NCBI GenBank assembly: GCA_965656785.1
Contig: CBFHLY010000010.1
Coordinates: 1 to 64,000, forward strand
Reading direction: 5' to 3'
DNA length: 64,000 bases
DNA from: JALQTD01 sp965656785
Lineage (GTDB): Bacteria; Bacteroidota; Bacteroidia; Flavobacteriales_D; Sanyastnellaceae
Shown: in pieces, positions 20,615-30,212 of the stretch
Position numbering within the stretch: the stretch's first letter is position 1
How the letters are laid out: every line of letters starts with the position of its first letter
Notes under the pieces: generated by a model
The model's input: the letters and a program-made list of their open reading frames with translations, nothing else
What the model was told of the DNA's origin: nothing
The model's database searches: none
Translations under genes and position numbers: made by a program

Positions 20615-22167
20615 TGTTTTTGACAGCGATGAAACGGTGCTTGAGCGCGGTGATGCTCTTCGGACTTTGGGCCTTGCCCGAAGCCGATGCGCAGTACATC
20701 GCCACGAGCAACGACAACATTTGCGCGGGCGATGTGGTCAACCTGTACGTGAACGTCACGGGTTGGTATGACGATCCGACCGACTCCAACCCCGCGGATT
20801 GGAGCTTCACGTGGACGCCGGCCGAGTTCTTTGCGGCCAACACCACCCAGTCGGTGAGTTTTACGCCCACGGAGTCCGTCACCGTGCAGTGCACCGCCAT
20901 TGCTCCGGATGGGGATGACCTCTACCTCGCCATCAACTTGGACGTGTACCCGGCCTTTACGGTCGACGCGGGAATGGATGTGCTGACCTGCACGACGGAT
21001 GGGATTCAGCTGCAAGCCACGAGCGATTCGCCAGCGAACTTGAACTGGTTGTGGGAACCTGCAATCGGATTGTCGGATCCGACGATTCCGAGTCCGACGG
21101 TCGTCGGGGAGGTGACCCAACTCTACACGGTCACCGCCGAGGTGAACGAACCCAACGGCGATGGGTGTACGGCTTCGGATTTCATTGAGGTGGCGTCGGT
21201 TCAGCCGTCGCTGGATTTGGGCCCGGACGTGGTGGCCTGCACGGGGGAGGAGGTGGTGTTGCAATCGGGGTACGCGAGTTCGGTTGACCACGACTGGACC
21301 TTGCCGGGAGCGAGCGGGCCGACGGTCACGTTGACGGCTTCGGCCACGGTCGGCTTGACCATCACCACGGCGGACGGCTGCGAAGCCGAGGACGAGGTCA
21401 CCGTGGTGTTTTCCGATGGGCCGGTGCTGGATTTGCCGGCGGAGGTGACGTTTTGTTCTTCGAACGGAACGGCGTTGGATGCCACGCCGGTGGACGATGC
21501 CACGGGGCCGTTCCTGTTTGCTTGGTCCACGGGCGGTTCAGGCCCTGAGGCGCTGGTGTACGAATCCGGTGAGGCGAGCGTGACGGTGACCGATGCCGGG
21601 GGCTGTTCCACGACCGCGACGGTGGCGTTGGAAGCGCTGCCCAGTCCGGAGTTGCACTTGCCGTCGGACACGACGTTCTGCTTTGAGGACTTCCCGGATG
21701 CCACGTACTTGTTGAGCGTGCCCGGCGGATTTGCCGGGTACTCGTGGAACACGGGCAGTCCTTCGAACGTGCAGGTGGTCAATGGCCCTGGTTTGTACTC
21801 GGTTTCGGTGACGAACACCATCGGGTGCACGACGACGGAAAGCACGTGGGTGCAGGATTTTTGCGCGATGCCGTTGTTGTGGGTGCCCAATGCGTTTTCG
21901 CCCGACGGCGATGGCATGAACGAAGTGCTGCGCATTGAAGGGCGCAACATCGTGGACCTCGAGTTCGTCATTTACGACCGATGGGGCAACGAGGTGTGGC
22001 GCACGACGGAACTCGGGAGTTATTGGCACGGTGCAGGACCGGGCGGTCGCTACTACACCGCGGATGGCCAATACGTTTGGCGCGCCCGCTACCGATCGGT
22101 GGTCGACCCGGCGGGCAACTTGAGTCTGTGGCAAGAAGCCGGAGGCTCCATCACCGTCCTGCGCTGA
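20614..22167 (+). CDS. Surface protein with gliding-motility-associated C-terminal (CHU_C) domain
   Basis: 517 residues. The ATG at 20614 overlaps the upstream stop; MKRCLSAVMLFGLWALPEADAQ starting at 20629 is the signal peptide core and a possible alternative start. The body holds several Ig/PKD-like repeats with paired Cys, for example DVVACTGEEVVLQSGYAS and EVTFCSSNGTALDA. The last 90 residues form a CHU_C domain: WVPNAFSPDGDGMNEVLRI, VIYDRWGNEVW and DGQYVWRARYR. This domain is a type B T9SS sorting signal, so the protein is probably displayed at or released from the cell surface. Ligand unknown. Confidence 0.93.
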   Translation: MFLTAMKRCLSAVMLFGLWALPEADAQYIATSNDNICAGDVVNLYVNVTGWYDDPTDSNPADWSFTWTPAEFFAANTTQSVSFTPTESVTVQCTAIAPDGDDLYLAINLDVYPAFTVDAGMDVLTCTTDGIQLQATSDSPANLNWLWEPAIGLSDPTIPSPTVVGEVTQLYTVTAEVNEPNGDGCTASDFIEVASVQPSLDLGPDVVACTGEEVVLQSGYASSVDHDWTLPGASGPTVTLTASATVGLTITTADGCEAEDEVTVVFSDGPVLDLPAEVTFCSSNGTALDATPVDDATGPFLFAWSTGGSGPEALVYESGEASVTVTDAGGCSTTATVALEALPSPELHLPSDTTFCFEDFPDATYLLSVPGGFAGYSWNTGSPSNVQVVNGPGLYSVSVTNTIGCTTTESTWVQDFCAMPLLWVPNAFSPDGDGMNEVLRIEGRNIVDLEFVIYDRWGNEVWRTTELGSYWHGAGPGGRYYTADGQYVWRARYRSVVDPAGNLSLWQEAGGSITVLR

Positions 22168-22857
22168 TCAGGAGTTGACGTCCAAGAACCGCTTCACGGA
22201 GCTGAGCGTGCCGAACACCACCAACGTGTCGGTGGGCTTCAGTTCGGTTTCTGGACGGGGAACACCGATGATGTGCTCCACTTCCTCACCATCAGCCTCC
22301 TCGTTCACCCGACGAATCGTAATCAGCCTCAAGTCGTATCGGGCCGTCAGGTCGACGCTGCCGAGCGTGCGCCCTACGCAGTTCTCGGGCGCGCGGATTT
22401 CCGCGATCTCGTAATCGTCGGGCAGTTGCAGGAAGCCGCGAATGTTCGGGTGGATGAGGCGCTCCGAGACCACGTTCGCCACCTCGCTCTCGGGGCTCAG
22501 GATTTCCTTTACCCCGAGGCTCGTCAAGATGCGCTGCTGGTTGTCGTCGTTCGCCCGGACGATGACCCGCGGCACCCCGAGGTCGAGCAGGTTCAACGCC
22601 GTGAGGACCGTCGCTTCGAAGTTTTCTCCGATGGCCACGACGGCCGCGTCCATGTCATGGACTTTCTGAGCTTGCAGGGCGCGCTTGTCCGTCGAATCGA
22701 GGGTCACCGCAAGCGCGATTTCGTCCTTGAGCCGCTCGGTTTTCGTGCTGTCGCAGTCGAAGGCGATGACTTCAGCGCCTTTGGCCGACAGCGCAAGGGC
22801 GATTTGCTGACCATAACGGCCGACGCCGAAGACGGCAAAGCGGGAGGAGCGGTGCAT
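22168..22857 (-). CDS. TrkA/KtrA-type potassium-uptake regulatory protein
   Basis: 229 residues. The N-terminal RCK domain begins RFAVFGVGRYGQQIALALS (nucleotide-binding GxGxxG). It continues with FDCDSTKTERLKD, and then LDLGVPRVIVRANDDNQQ. Residues 145-227 form a TrkA-C domain. KtrA-type proteins gate a membrane K+ channel in response to nucleotides. No channel subunit (KtrB/TrkH) lies next to it here. Its stop abuts that of the convergent CHU_C gene with no spacer. Confidence 0.92.
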   Translation of the reverse strand: MHRSSRFAVFGVGRYGQQIALALSAKGAEVIAFDCDSTKTERLKDEIALAVTLDSTDKRALQAQKVHDMDAAVVAIGENFEATVLTALNLLDLGVPRVIVRANDDNQQRILTSLGVKEILSPESEVANVVSERLIHPNIRGFLQLPDDYEIAEIRAPENCVGRTLGSVDLTARYDLRLITIRRVNEEADGEEVEHIIGVPRPETELKPTDTLVVFGTLSSVKRFLDVNS

Positions 22858-22860
22858 GGC

Positions 22861-24141
22861 TCAGTGGGATTTTAATATGCAGTGCTGCAAGATGGCATGA
22901 AAACGGGCCAAATCCGAGAACGAATTGTACAACGGCACCGGCGCCATCCGGATCACATTGGGCTCCCGCCAATCGGCCACCACGCCCGCCGCGGTCAAAT
23001 CGTCAAAGAGCTGGCGACCAAAGCCGTGCGCAAGAAGCGAAATCTGCGATCCGCGCTGATTGACCTCGGTCGGGGTGATGATTTCCAACTCCGCCCCGGT
23101 GCGCTCCGCCACGTCGTGGATGGCCGCCTCGAGGTAGGCCGTCAACCGGTCTCCGCGTTCGCGCAGCGCATCGATGCCGGCTTCGAGGAACTGGTCGAGC
23201 GCAACGGCGTGGACGGCCATGTTGAGGACGGGCGCGTTCGAAAGCTGCCACGCCTCGGCGGTCGCGATGGGGTGGAAGTCCGGCTCCATGAGGAAGCGGC
23301 GCTTCTTGTCGTGCCCCCACCACCCTTCAAAGCGCGGGATGTCCGTCAGGCCGAGGTGCCGCTCGTGCACGTAGATGCCGCTGACCGCGCCCGGACCGGA
23401 ATTGAGGTACTTGTACGAGCACCAGCAGGCGAAATCGACCCCCCATTCGTGGAGGGACATCGGCACGTTGCCCATGGCGTGGGCGAGGTCGAAGCCGCAG
23501 AGGGCACCGACTTCGGCCGCCGCCGCCGTGATGGTCCGCATGTCGAGGCGCTGCCCCGTGTAGTAGTTCACGCCGCCCATCATCACCAGGGCGAGCTCGT
23601 CGCCCGCTTGCTGGATGGCGGACTCGATGTCGACCGTGCGGAGGGTGTGCTCGCCCGGGCGGGGGCTCAGTTCGATGAGGTCGGTGGCGGGGTCGCCGTG
23701 GTGAAAGCGGATTTGGCTTACCAGCGCGTAGCGATCCGAGGGAAACGCCTTCGCCTCCGCGAGGATCTTGCGCCGCTTCCCCTGCGGCCGGTAGAAGCTG
23801 ACGAGCAGCAGGTGCAGGTTCGTCGTCAGCGCATTCATCGCCACCACCTCGTTCTCCTGGGCGCCCGTGAGGTGGGCCAAACCCCGCGCAAACCGCTCGT
23901 GGTAATCCGCCCACGGATGCGCGCCCCGGAAATGCCCTTCGACCCCGTGCTCCCGCCAACTGTCGAGCTCGACCTGCAACGCGTCCGCCGCCGCCCGAGG
24001 CTGCAGCCCGAGCGAGTTGCCCGTCAAGTAAATGCAGTCCTCGCCGTCGTGCTGCGGGATGAAAAACTGGTCGCGGAAGCGGCTCAGCGGGTCTGCCACG
24101 TCGAGTGCGCGGGCGGTGTCGAGGGTGAAATCGGCGTTCAT
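22861..24141 (-). CDS. kynU: Kynureninase
   Basis: 426 residues from the ATG at 24141 (MNADFTLDTARALD). A PLP enzyme that splits kynurenine or 3-hydroxykynurenine to anthranilate or 3-hydroxyanthranilate plus alanine. It shows IYLTGNSLGLQPR near the N-terminus and FDLAHAMGN (217-225) with the PLP-ring Asp. The Schiff-base lysine is Lys244 in CSYKYLNSGPG. It is followed 3 nt later by the TrkA-type gene. It pairs functionally with 3-hydroxyanthranilate dioxygenase at 47923, although they are 24 kb apart. Confidence 0.96.
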   Translation of the reverse strand: MNADFTLDTARALDVADPLSRFRDQFFIPQHDGEDCIYLTGNSLGLQPRAAADALQVELDSWREHGVEGHFRGAHPWADYHERFARGLAHLTGAQENEVVAMNALTTNLHLLLVSFYRPQGKRRKILAEAKAFPSDRYALVSQIRFHHGDPATDLIELSPRPGEHTLRTVDIESAIQQAGDELALVMMGGVNYYTGQRLDMRTITAAAAEVGALCGFDLAHAMGNVPMSLHEWGVDFACWCSYKYLNSGPGAVSGIYVHERHLGLTDIPRFEGWWGHDKKRRFLMEPDFHPIATAEAWQLSNAPVLNMAVHAVALDQFLEAGIDALRERGDRLTAYLEAAIHDVAERTGAELEIITPTEVNQRGSQISLLAHGFGRQLFDDLTAAGVVADWREPNVIRMAPVPLYNSFSDLARFHAILQHCILKSH

Positions 24142-24208
24142 GGCTCGGTCGGTCAGTTGAGGCGGGTAAAGTTCGCAGGAAATCCGTCCCCCGCGCATGA
24201 CCCGCCCG

Positions 24209-25042
24209 TCAAATCCACAACGCCATTCCTTGAGCGGCGAGCAGCCCGTCGAGCAGGAGGTCGTAATAGCGGGTGCCGCGGGCGCGCGAACCGAAGGCGA
24301 CTACGAGCAGCGCGGCTGCGCTCACGAGGTAGCGGCCGGCCGCGGGGTCCACGCTGACAAAGGCCGCCGCGCTGAAGGCCACGAGGAACAGCGCGATGCG
24401 GATGGCTTGGGACGGGCCGATGAGGTGCGGCAAGGTGCGCATGCCCGGGGCGTCCACGTCGAGGTCGCGCACATCGAACGGGACGGTGATGCCGGCCACG
24501 AATGCGGTTTGGCCTAAAAACGCGAGCCACGCGTGCTCCGCGCCCTCCCCGACCAAATGCGCCGGCAGCGCCACCGACAGCACCGCCCACGTCAGCGCAA
24601 TCCACGGCAACTTCGCGCCCGGCCACTCGCGCCCCGCCGCCCGTCGCCCGCCCGCCCGCCACGGCAAGAACGCGTACGCCACTGTCAATGCGCCGCCCAA
24701 CCCCGCCAGCGCCACCGGCACGGGATCAAGCAACAGCAGCACCAGCGGCAGCGCGTGCGCCACGAAGGCACAGACCGCCGCGAGCACAGCGGCAGCCCAC
24801 ACCGCCAGCAGCTTCCGCCCATGGTTCAACAGGAACGCCCGCCGCTCCGGCCGCAGTTCCTCCGGCGCTCGGTGGGCCTTCACCACCCGGTGCAGCGAAT
24901 AGGCCGCTCCCGTCGTGGCGCCCGTGAGTCCGGCCAGCGCCCAAGCGTGCGCCGTAGATCCGCCCCACAGGACGAACTGTGTGGCGGGCGCAATCGCTCC
25001 ACCGAGGGCAATTGCAACGTGCGTGGGGGCCGGAAAACGCAT
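24209..25042 (-). CDS. UbiA-like polytopic membrane protein
   Basis: 277 residues, about eight membrane segments. FDVRDLDVDAPGMRTLPHL resembles the second Asp-rich motif of UbiA prenyltransferases. The first Asp-rich motif (NxxxDxxxD) is not seen; its place is taken by a YSLHRVVKAHRAP segment. It may therefore be a divergent or inactive UbiA homologue of the kind found in Bacteroidota; the substrate is unknown. The ATG at 25042 is preferred over a TTG at 25090 because CAACTTTG ends 4 nt upstream of it. Confidence 0.7.
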   Translation of the reverse strand: MRFPAPTHVAIALGGAIAPATQFVLWGGSTAHAWALAGLTGATTGAAYSLHRVVKAHRAPEELRPERRAFLLNHGRKLLAVWAAAVLAAVCAFVAHALPLVLLLLDPVPVALAGLGGALTVAYAFLPWRAGGRRAAGREWPGAKLPWIALTWAVLSVALPAHLVGEGAEHAWLAFLGQTAFVAGITVPFDVRDLDVDAPGMRTLPHLIGPSQAIRIALFLVAFSAAAFVSVDPAAGRYLVSAAALLVVAFGSRARGTRYYDLLLDGLLAAQGMALWI

Positions 25043-25046
25043 GCTG

Positions 25047-25054
25047 CAAAGTTG
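25047..25054 (-). promoter_or_regulatory. -7 box of the UbiA-like gene
   Basis: CAACTTTG on the minus strand, 4 nt before the ATG; first base deviates from TAnnTTTG. Confidence 0.4.
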
Positions 25055-25111
25055 GCCCCAAAGCCCGTTGATTTGACGCTTGAACCTCAACCGATTCGGG
25101 GGGGAGCGAAG

Positions 25112-25119
25112 TATATTTG
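25112..25119 (+). promoter_or_regulatory. -7 box of gcvP
   Basis: TATATTTG, an exact TAnnTTTG match, 29 nt before the gcvP ATG. Confidence 0.6.
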
Positions 25120-25148
25120 TCCGCTATTCACCTGCAAACCCCGAACCC

Positions 25149-28022
25149 ATGAACACGGGAAGCTTTCTCTCTCGGCACATCGGTCCCCGCGAGGCGGATC
25201 GTGAAGTCATGCTCCGCGCGATCGGCGTGGACTCGATGGACGACCTCATCAACCGCACGGTGCCCGGGGGCATTCGGTTGCGGGAAAAGTTGTCGTTGTC
25301 GGCACCGTTGACGGAGGCCCAGTATTTGGACCACATCAGCGCGATTGCCGCGAAAAACCAGGTGTTCAAGAATTACATCGGCATGGGGTATCACCCGACG
25401 GAGGTGCCCAGCGTCATCCGGCGGAACGTGCTCGAGAATCCGGGTTGGTACACGGCTTACACGCCGTACCAAGCCGAGATCGCTCAAGGCCGGCTCGAAG
25501 CCCTGCTGAATTTCCAAACGGTCGTGACGGATTTGACCGGGATGGAAGTGGCGAACGGTTCGTTGCTCGATGAGGCGACGGCTGCGGCGGAGGCCATGGC
25601 GATGATGCACGCGTCGCGGTCCCGGGCGCAGGCGAAGGCGGGGGCGAATACGTTCCTCGTGGACGAGGCGGTGTTCCCGCAGACGATGGCGTTGCTGCGG
25701 ACGCGCTCGAAGCACATCGGCATTGAGCTGCAGGTGATGGCGCGCGAGGCGATGGCGTTTGAGGCGGAGGGCGTCTTCGGCGCGTTGTTGCAGTACCCGG
25801 ATGCGAACGGGGTGGCGCAGGATTTGACGGAGCTGATTGCACAAGCGCATGCGTCGGAAGTCCAAATCGCAGTGGCCGCCGACCTGATGTCCCTCGCCCT
25901 GCTCAAGGCACCGGGCGAAATGGGCGCTGACGTCGTGGTGGGCAACAGCCAACGCTTCGGGGTGCCCATGGGATACGGCGGACCGCACGCGGCGTTCTTC
26001 GCGGCGCGCGACTCCTACAAGCGGCAGTTCCCCGGTCGCATCATCGGCGTCTCGGTGGACCGCCTGGGCGCTTCAGCCCTCCGCATGGCCCTCCAAACGC
26101 GGGAGCAACACATCCGCCGGGACAAGGCGACGTCGAACATTTGCACGGCCCAAGCCCTGCTGGCCATCATGGCCTCCATGTACGCGGTCTACCACGGACC
26201 GGACGGCCTGCGCGCCATCGCGACGCGGATCCACAGCCGGGCCCGCACCCTCGACGTGGCGCTCAAGGCGTCGAACGATTACGAGCAACTCAACCGCACC
26301 TACTTCGACACCTTGAAAATCAAGGTTTCCGGGGGCGAAGACGCCATGAACGCCTTGCGCGCTCGGGCGGAATCGCGGGGCATCAACTTGCGGTACTTCC
26401 CGGATGGGGAGCACGTGGGCGTGTCCATGCACGAACGCATGACGGACGCGGACCTGAGCGACCTGTGCGGCGTCTTCGGGGTGAGCTCGGTGGCAGGCGT
26501 GGAAGCGGATTCGGCGTTCTTGGGCGGGGTTTGGCGTGAAAGCACGTACCTGCAGCACCCAGTGTTCAACCGCTACCGCTCGGAAACCGAGATGATGCGG
26601 TACATCAAGCACCTCGAAAACAAGGACATGTCCCTGGTGCACGCCATGATTCCGCTCGGCTCGTGCACGATGAAGCTCAATGCGGCTACGGAATTGATTC
26701 CGATCACGTTCCCGGCGTTTGCGGAGCTGCACCCGTTCTGCCCCACGAACCAAGCGGAGGGGTACCGGGAGATGTTGGAAGGATTGGAGCGGGATTTGGC
26801 GGAAATCACCGGCTTTGCTGGGGTGAGCTTGCAGCCCAACTCCGGTGCGCAAGGCGAGTTCGCGGGACTGATGGTCATTCGGGCGTATCACGACAGCCGC
26901 GGCGATCACCACCGCGACGTGTGCCTCATTCCGTCGTCGGCTCACGGCACGAACCCGGCGAGCGCGGTCATGGCGGGCATGCGGGTGGTCGTGGTCGGTT
27001 GCGACGACCAAGGAAACATCGACCTCGACGATTTGCGCGCGAAGGCAGAGGCCCACTCGGACCACCTCGGCGCCATCATGGTGACGTACCCGTCCACGCA
27101 CGGCGTCTACGAAGAGAGCATCCTCGAATTGACGTCGATCGTGCACGAGCACGGCGGCCAAGTTTACATGGACGGTGCGAACATGAACGCTCAAGTCGCG
27201 CTCACGAGCCCGGGCCTCATCGGTGCGGACGTGTGCCACCTGAACTTGCACAAGACGTTCGCCATCCCGCATGGTGGCGGTGGACCGGGCGTCGGGCCCA
27301 TCGGCGTGGCGGCGCACCTCGTGCCGTTTTTGCCGGGCCACCCGGTGCAGCAGGTGGGCGGCGAGCAGGCCATTGATGCGGTGAGCGCGGCGCCGTATGG
27401 CAGCGCGTTGGTATGCCAAATCTCATACGCCTACATCAAAATGCTCGGCGAGGCCGGACTCCGCGCTTCCACGGAATGGGCCATCCTCAACGCGAACTAC
27501 CTGCGCGCTCGCCTCGAAGGTTCCTACGACATCCTGTACCTCGGAGCACACGGCACGGTCGCCCACGAAATGATCCTCGACTGCCGCGAGTTCAAGAACA
27601 CGGCGGGCATCGAAGTCATGGACATTGCGAAGCGCCTCATCGACTACGGCTTCCACGCACCGACCGTTTCGTGGCCGGTAGCGGGCACGCTCATGGTCGA
27701 GCCGACGGAAAGCGAGGCCCTCGAGGAACTCGATCGCTTCGCCGACGCGATGGTGTCCATCCGCGAGGAAATCCGGGCCATTGAGCAAGGCATCGCAGAC
27801 CGAGAGGACAACGTCGTGAAGATGTCGCCCCACACCGCTGCCGAAGCCACGGCGACCGAATGGACCCACCCTTACTCGCGCGAGGCGGCGTGTTATCCTG
27901 CGGCCGATTTGCGGTTCCGGAAGTTCTGGAGTTCGGTGGCGCGGGTGGACAATGCGTATGGCGATCGGAATTTGGTCTGCACCTGTCCGCCCGTGAGCGA
28001 ATTTGTCGATGCGTTGGTGTGA
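25149..28022 (+). CDS. gcvP: Glycine dehydrogenase (decarboxylating), P-protein
   Basis: 957 residues, the fused single-chain form in which both halves of the P-protein are one polypeptide. It decarboxylates glycine and passes the aminomethyl group to lipoyl-GcvH. The start MNTGSFLSRHIGPRE matches the family N-terminus. The N-terminal half shows IGMGYHPTEVPSVIRRN and the C-terminal half shows IPLGSCTMKLNAA. The PLP lysine is Lys702 in HLNLHKTFAIPHGGGGPG. gcvT and gcvH are not in the window. Confidence 0.98.
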   Translation: MNTGSFLSRHIGPREADREVMLRAIGVDSMDDLINRTVPGGIRLREKLSLSAPLTEAQYLDHISAIAAKNQVFKNYIGMGYHPTEVPSVIRRNVLENPGWYTAYTPYQAEIAQGRLEALLNFQTVVTDLTGMEVANGSLLDEATAAAEAMAMMHASRSRAQAKAGANTFLVDEAVFPQTMALLRTRSKHIGIELQVMAREAMAFEAEGVFGALLQYPDANGVAQDLTELIAQAHASEVQIAVAADLMSLALLKAPGEMGADVVVGNSQRFGVPMGYGGPHAAFFAARDSYKRQFPGRIIGVSVDRLGASALRMALQTREQHIRRDKATSNICTAQALLAIMASMYAVYHGPDGLRAIATRIHSRARTLDVALKASNDYEQLNRTYFDTLKIKVSGGEDAMNALRARAESRGINLRYFPDGEHVGVSMHERMTDADLSDLCGVFGVSSVAGVEADSAFLGGVWRESTYLQHPVFNRYRSETEMMRYIKHLENKDMSLVHAMIPLGSCTMKLNAATELIPITFPAFAELHPFCPTNQAEGYREMLEGLERDLAEITGFAGVSLQPNSGAQGEFAGLMVIRAYHDSRGDHHRDVCLIPSSAHGTNPASAVMAGMRVVVVGCDDQGNIDLDDLRAKAEAHSDHLGAIMVTYPSTHGVYEESILELTSIVHEHGGQVYMDGANMNAQVALTSPGLIGADVCHLNLHKTFAIPHGGGGPGVGPIGVAAHLVPFLPGHPVQQVGGEQAIDAVSAAPYGSALVCQISYAYIKMLGEAGLRASTEWAILNANYLRARLEGSYDILYLGAHGTVAHEMILDCREFKNTAGIEVMDIAKRLIDYGFHAPTVSWPVAGTLMVEPTESEALEELDRFADAMVSIREEIRAIEQGIADREDNVVKMSPHTAAEATATEWTHPYSREAACYPAADLRFRKFWSSVARVDNAYGDRNLVCTCPPVSEFVDALV

Positions 28023-28045
28023 ATTTGTCAATAAATTCACGCCCC

Positions 28046-28053
28046 TATATTTG
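28046..28053 (+). promoter_or_regulatory. -7 box of the first T9SS cargo gene
   Basis: TATATTTG, 30 nt before the ATG at 28084. Confidence 0.6.
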
Positions 28054-28083
28054 CAACGTAACAAACCATCCAAACGCTTTTAC

Positions 28084-30069
28084 ATGAAGCACATCTACCT
28101 CTCTTCACTCTCCTTGCTCTTGGCAGCGGGTGTGACCGCCCAAGGCCTCTTGCCTGTGGCTCACCAAAAAGACGCCCAAGCGCGCCGCGTGGACGCCATG
28201 TCGACGCAGCCAACGGGCGATCGCGAAATCATTTACACGAACGACTGCAACGTGGACAACTGCGGAGACTGGGTCTTCGGCAACGGTTCTGATGTCGCGG
28301 GAGCCCCGTGGGAGGGCATCGACATCAACTTCATGTGCACCACGGAAGGTCCCGTCGGCCCCTACAACCAGTGGGCAGGTGGAAGCGGTGACGGCAACGC
28401 GGCGAGCGATTTGAACTCGACGACCAGCGCCAACGGCTGGCTCATCGTCGACTCCGACGAATTCGGTCAAGAGTCAAACTACAGTGCAGCGTGGGTCGAG
28501 AACGCGTGGTTCCAAAACGCGGAGGCCATCGACTGCTCAGGCCACCCATACGTCACGATTTCCTTCGAAACGCGCTACCGCTGCTGGGACAATGGCGCTT
28601 CGGACGACAGCGAGAAGTGCTTGGTTGAGGTCAGCCGCGACGGCGTGAACTGGCCGGACATTGCTACCGCAGACGAGGCTTCGGGCACCGTCGATTACGG
28701 TGATGGTCCCGTTCAAAGCCGTTGGGAAGTGTTCCCGGGCTACGAGACGTCTGACCAAACCGACAACCCGAGCTTCATCGAGTTGGACATCACGGAAGCT
28801 GCCGGCGACCAAGGCATGGTCTACATCCGGTTCCGTTGGGTCGGTACGTGGGGCTACAGCTGGGAGGTCGATGACATCCAGTTGTTCGATACCCCGGCGC
28901 ACGACGTCCGCGTAGACAACTACGTTTCTTACACGGACTTCGAAACCACGGGCATCTACGAGAACGGTGCTTGGGCGGAGAGCCAATTGATCCCCCTCGA
29001 CCTCGCAGTGAAGGCGGTGAACACCGGCTACGAAGAAGCTACGGGCACGCACGTGAACATCGACGTGAACGGCACGGACGTGGGCGCTTCGGACGCGGTG
29101 AACATTGCTTACCAAGGCGCGGACACGTTGCGCTACTTGCAGTGGACTCCCGCAGACGGACCGGGCAACTACGAAATCACCTACACGTTGGCTGCTGACA
29201 GCGCCGACGAGAACGAAGGCAACAACGTGGCCGTTCAGAGCTTCGAAGTCACCACGCTCCAGTACGGACGGGACGACGGAACCATGACGGGCTTGTTCCC
29301 TGCGGACGGTGCGGACGACTTCGTCGCTTGCAACCCGTACGACATTTGGGGCGACGCGACCATCTACGCCATCGACGTGGCCATTGCTGCGGGTTCTGAA
29401 GAAGGCACGCCGGTCATCGCGCACTTGTACGACGGCACGGACGCTGCGTTCCTCGATACCGATCCTTACGGCGGCCTCCTCGTGAGCTCGGCTGAAATGG
29501 ACCTCGCGGCTTCATACAGCAACGACGGTTCGGAGGCTGTGGGCGACATCGTTTGGTACACCCTCGTGTTGGAAGAGCCCTACGAAGTGACGGCAGGCGA
29601 CTTCATCGGCGCTGGTTTCGAGCACTACGGCGGTTCGAATGTCCAAATCTGGGAGTCGAAGTACACCCAAGACCAAACCTCCTTCGTCTACGGTCCCTTC
29701 GGTTCAGGCGGCGCATACGATTGGTACTACACGAACGAAGTCCCGATGGTTCGCTTGAACCTCGACCCGACGGCAACGAACACGGTTTCTGTGGAAACGA
29801 CGGACGCGTTGGACTTCCGTTTGTTCCAGAGCTTCCCGAACCCGGCCAGCGACAACGCGCGCGTTCAGTACAGCCTCGAGCACAACGCAGACGTCACGTT
29901 CGAAGTGCGCGACTTGACGGGCAAACTCGTCTACAGCGAAGACCGCGGCACGCAGCCCGCCGGCTACCACAGCTTGACGCTCGACGTCAGCAACTGGGGC
30001 GCGGGCATGTACACCTACACCTTGACGGTGGACGGTGCACGCGACACGAAGCGCATGTCGATCCAGTAA
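28084..30069 (+). CDS. T9SS cargo protein with MAM/jelly-roll-like domain
   Basis: 661 residues. Signal peptide MKHIYLSSLSLLLAAGVTAQ. Residues 50-290 look like a beta-sandwich domain: YVTISFETRYRCWDN, VEVSRDGVNWPD and YIRFRWVGTWGYSWEVDDIQ recall MAM or concanavalin-like folds. A second beta-rich part follows, and the C-terminus (about 585-661) is a type A T9SS sorting domain: LFQSFPNPASDNARVQY, VRDLTGKLVYSEDRG and GMYTYTLTVDG. It is probably secreted and anchored on the cell surface. It has its own promoter and terminator and is paralogous to the next gene. Confidence 0.88.
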   Translation: MKHIYLSSLSLLLAAGVTAQGLLPVAHQKDAQARRVDAMSTQPTGDREIIYTNDCNVDNCGDWVFGNGSDVAGAPWEGIDINFMCTTEGPVGPYNQWAGGSGDGNAASDLNSTTSANGWLIVDSDEFGQESNYSAAWVENAWFQNAEAIDCSGHPYVTISFETRYRCWDNGASDDSEKCLVEVSRDGVNWPDIATADEASGTVDYGDGPVQSRWEVFPGYETSDQTDNPSFIELDITEAAGDQGMVYIRFRWVGTWGYSWEVDDIQLFDTPAHDVRVDNYVSYTDFETTGIYENGAWAESQLIPLDLAVKAVNTGYEEATGTHVNIDVNGTDVGASDAVNIAYQGADTLRYLQWTPADGPGNYEITYTLAADSADENEGNNVAVQSFEVTTLQYGRDDGTMTGLFPADGADDFVACNPYDIWGDATIYAIDVAIAAGSEEGTPVIAHLYDGTDAAFLDTDPYGGLLVSSAEMDLAASYSNDGSEAVGDIVWYTLVLEEPYEVTAGDFIGAGFEHYGGSNVQIWESKYTQDQTSFVYGPFGSGGAYDWYYTNEVPMVRLNLDPTATNTVSVETTDALDFRLFQSFPNPASDNARVQYSLEHNADVTFEVRDLTGKLVYSEDRGTQPAGYHSLTLDVSNWGAGMYTYTLTVDGARDTKRMSIQ

Positions 30070-30090
30070 TCGACATCACGAAATCTGATG

Positions 30091-30119
30091 AAAGGGCTGC
30101 CTCCGGGCGGCCCTTTTTT
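30091..30119 (+). terminator. Rho-independent terminator
   Basis: Hairpin AAAGGGCTGCC / GGGCGGCCCTT with loop TCC and a T6 run, 22 bp after the stop. Confidence 0.88.
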
Positions 30120-30177
30120 GTGCCCTGAATTGTTCAAATCCTTGGGTTGAACAGGTGGCGGATTGTCGCGGCTGCAG

Positions 30178-30184
30178 TAATTTG
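30178..30184 (+). promoter_or_regulatory. Possible -7 box of the second T9SS cargo gene
   Basis: TAATTTG, one base short of the TAnnTTTG consensus, 28 nt before the ATG at 30213. Confidence 0.35.
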
Positions 30185-30212
30185 TACGCCATATCATTCC
30201 AATCTTACTTCA

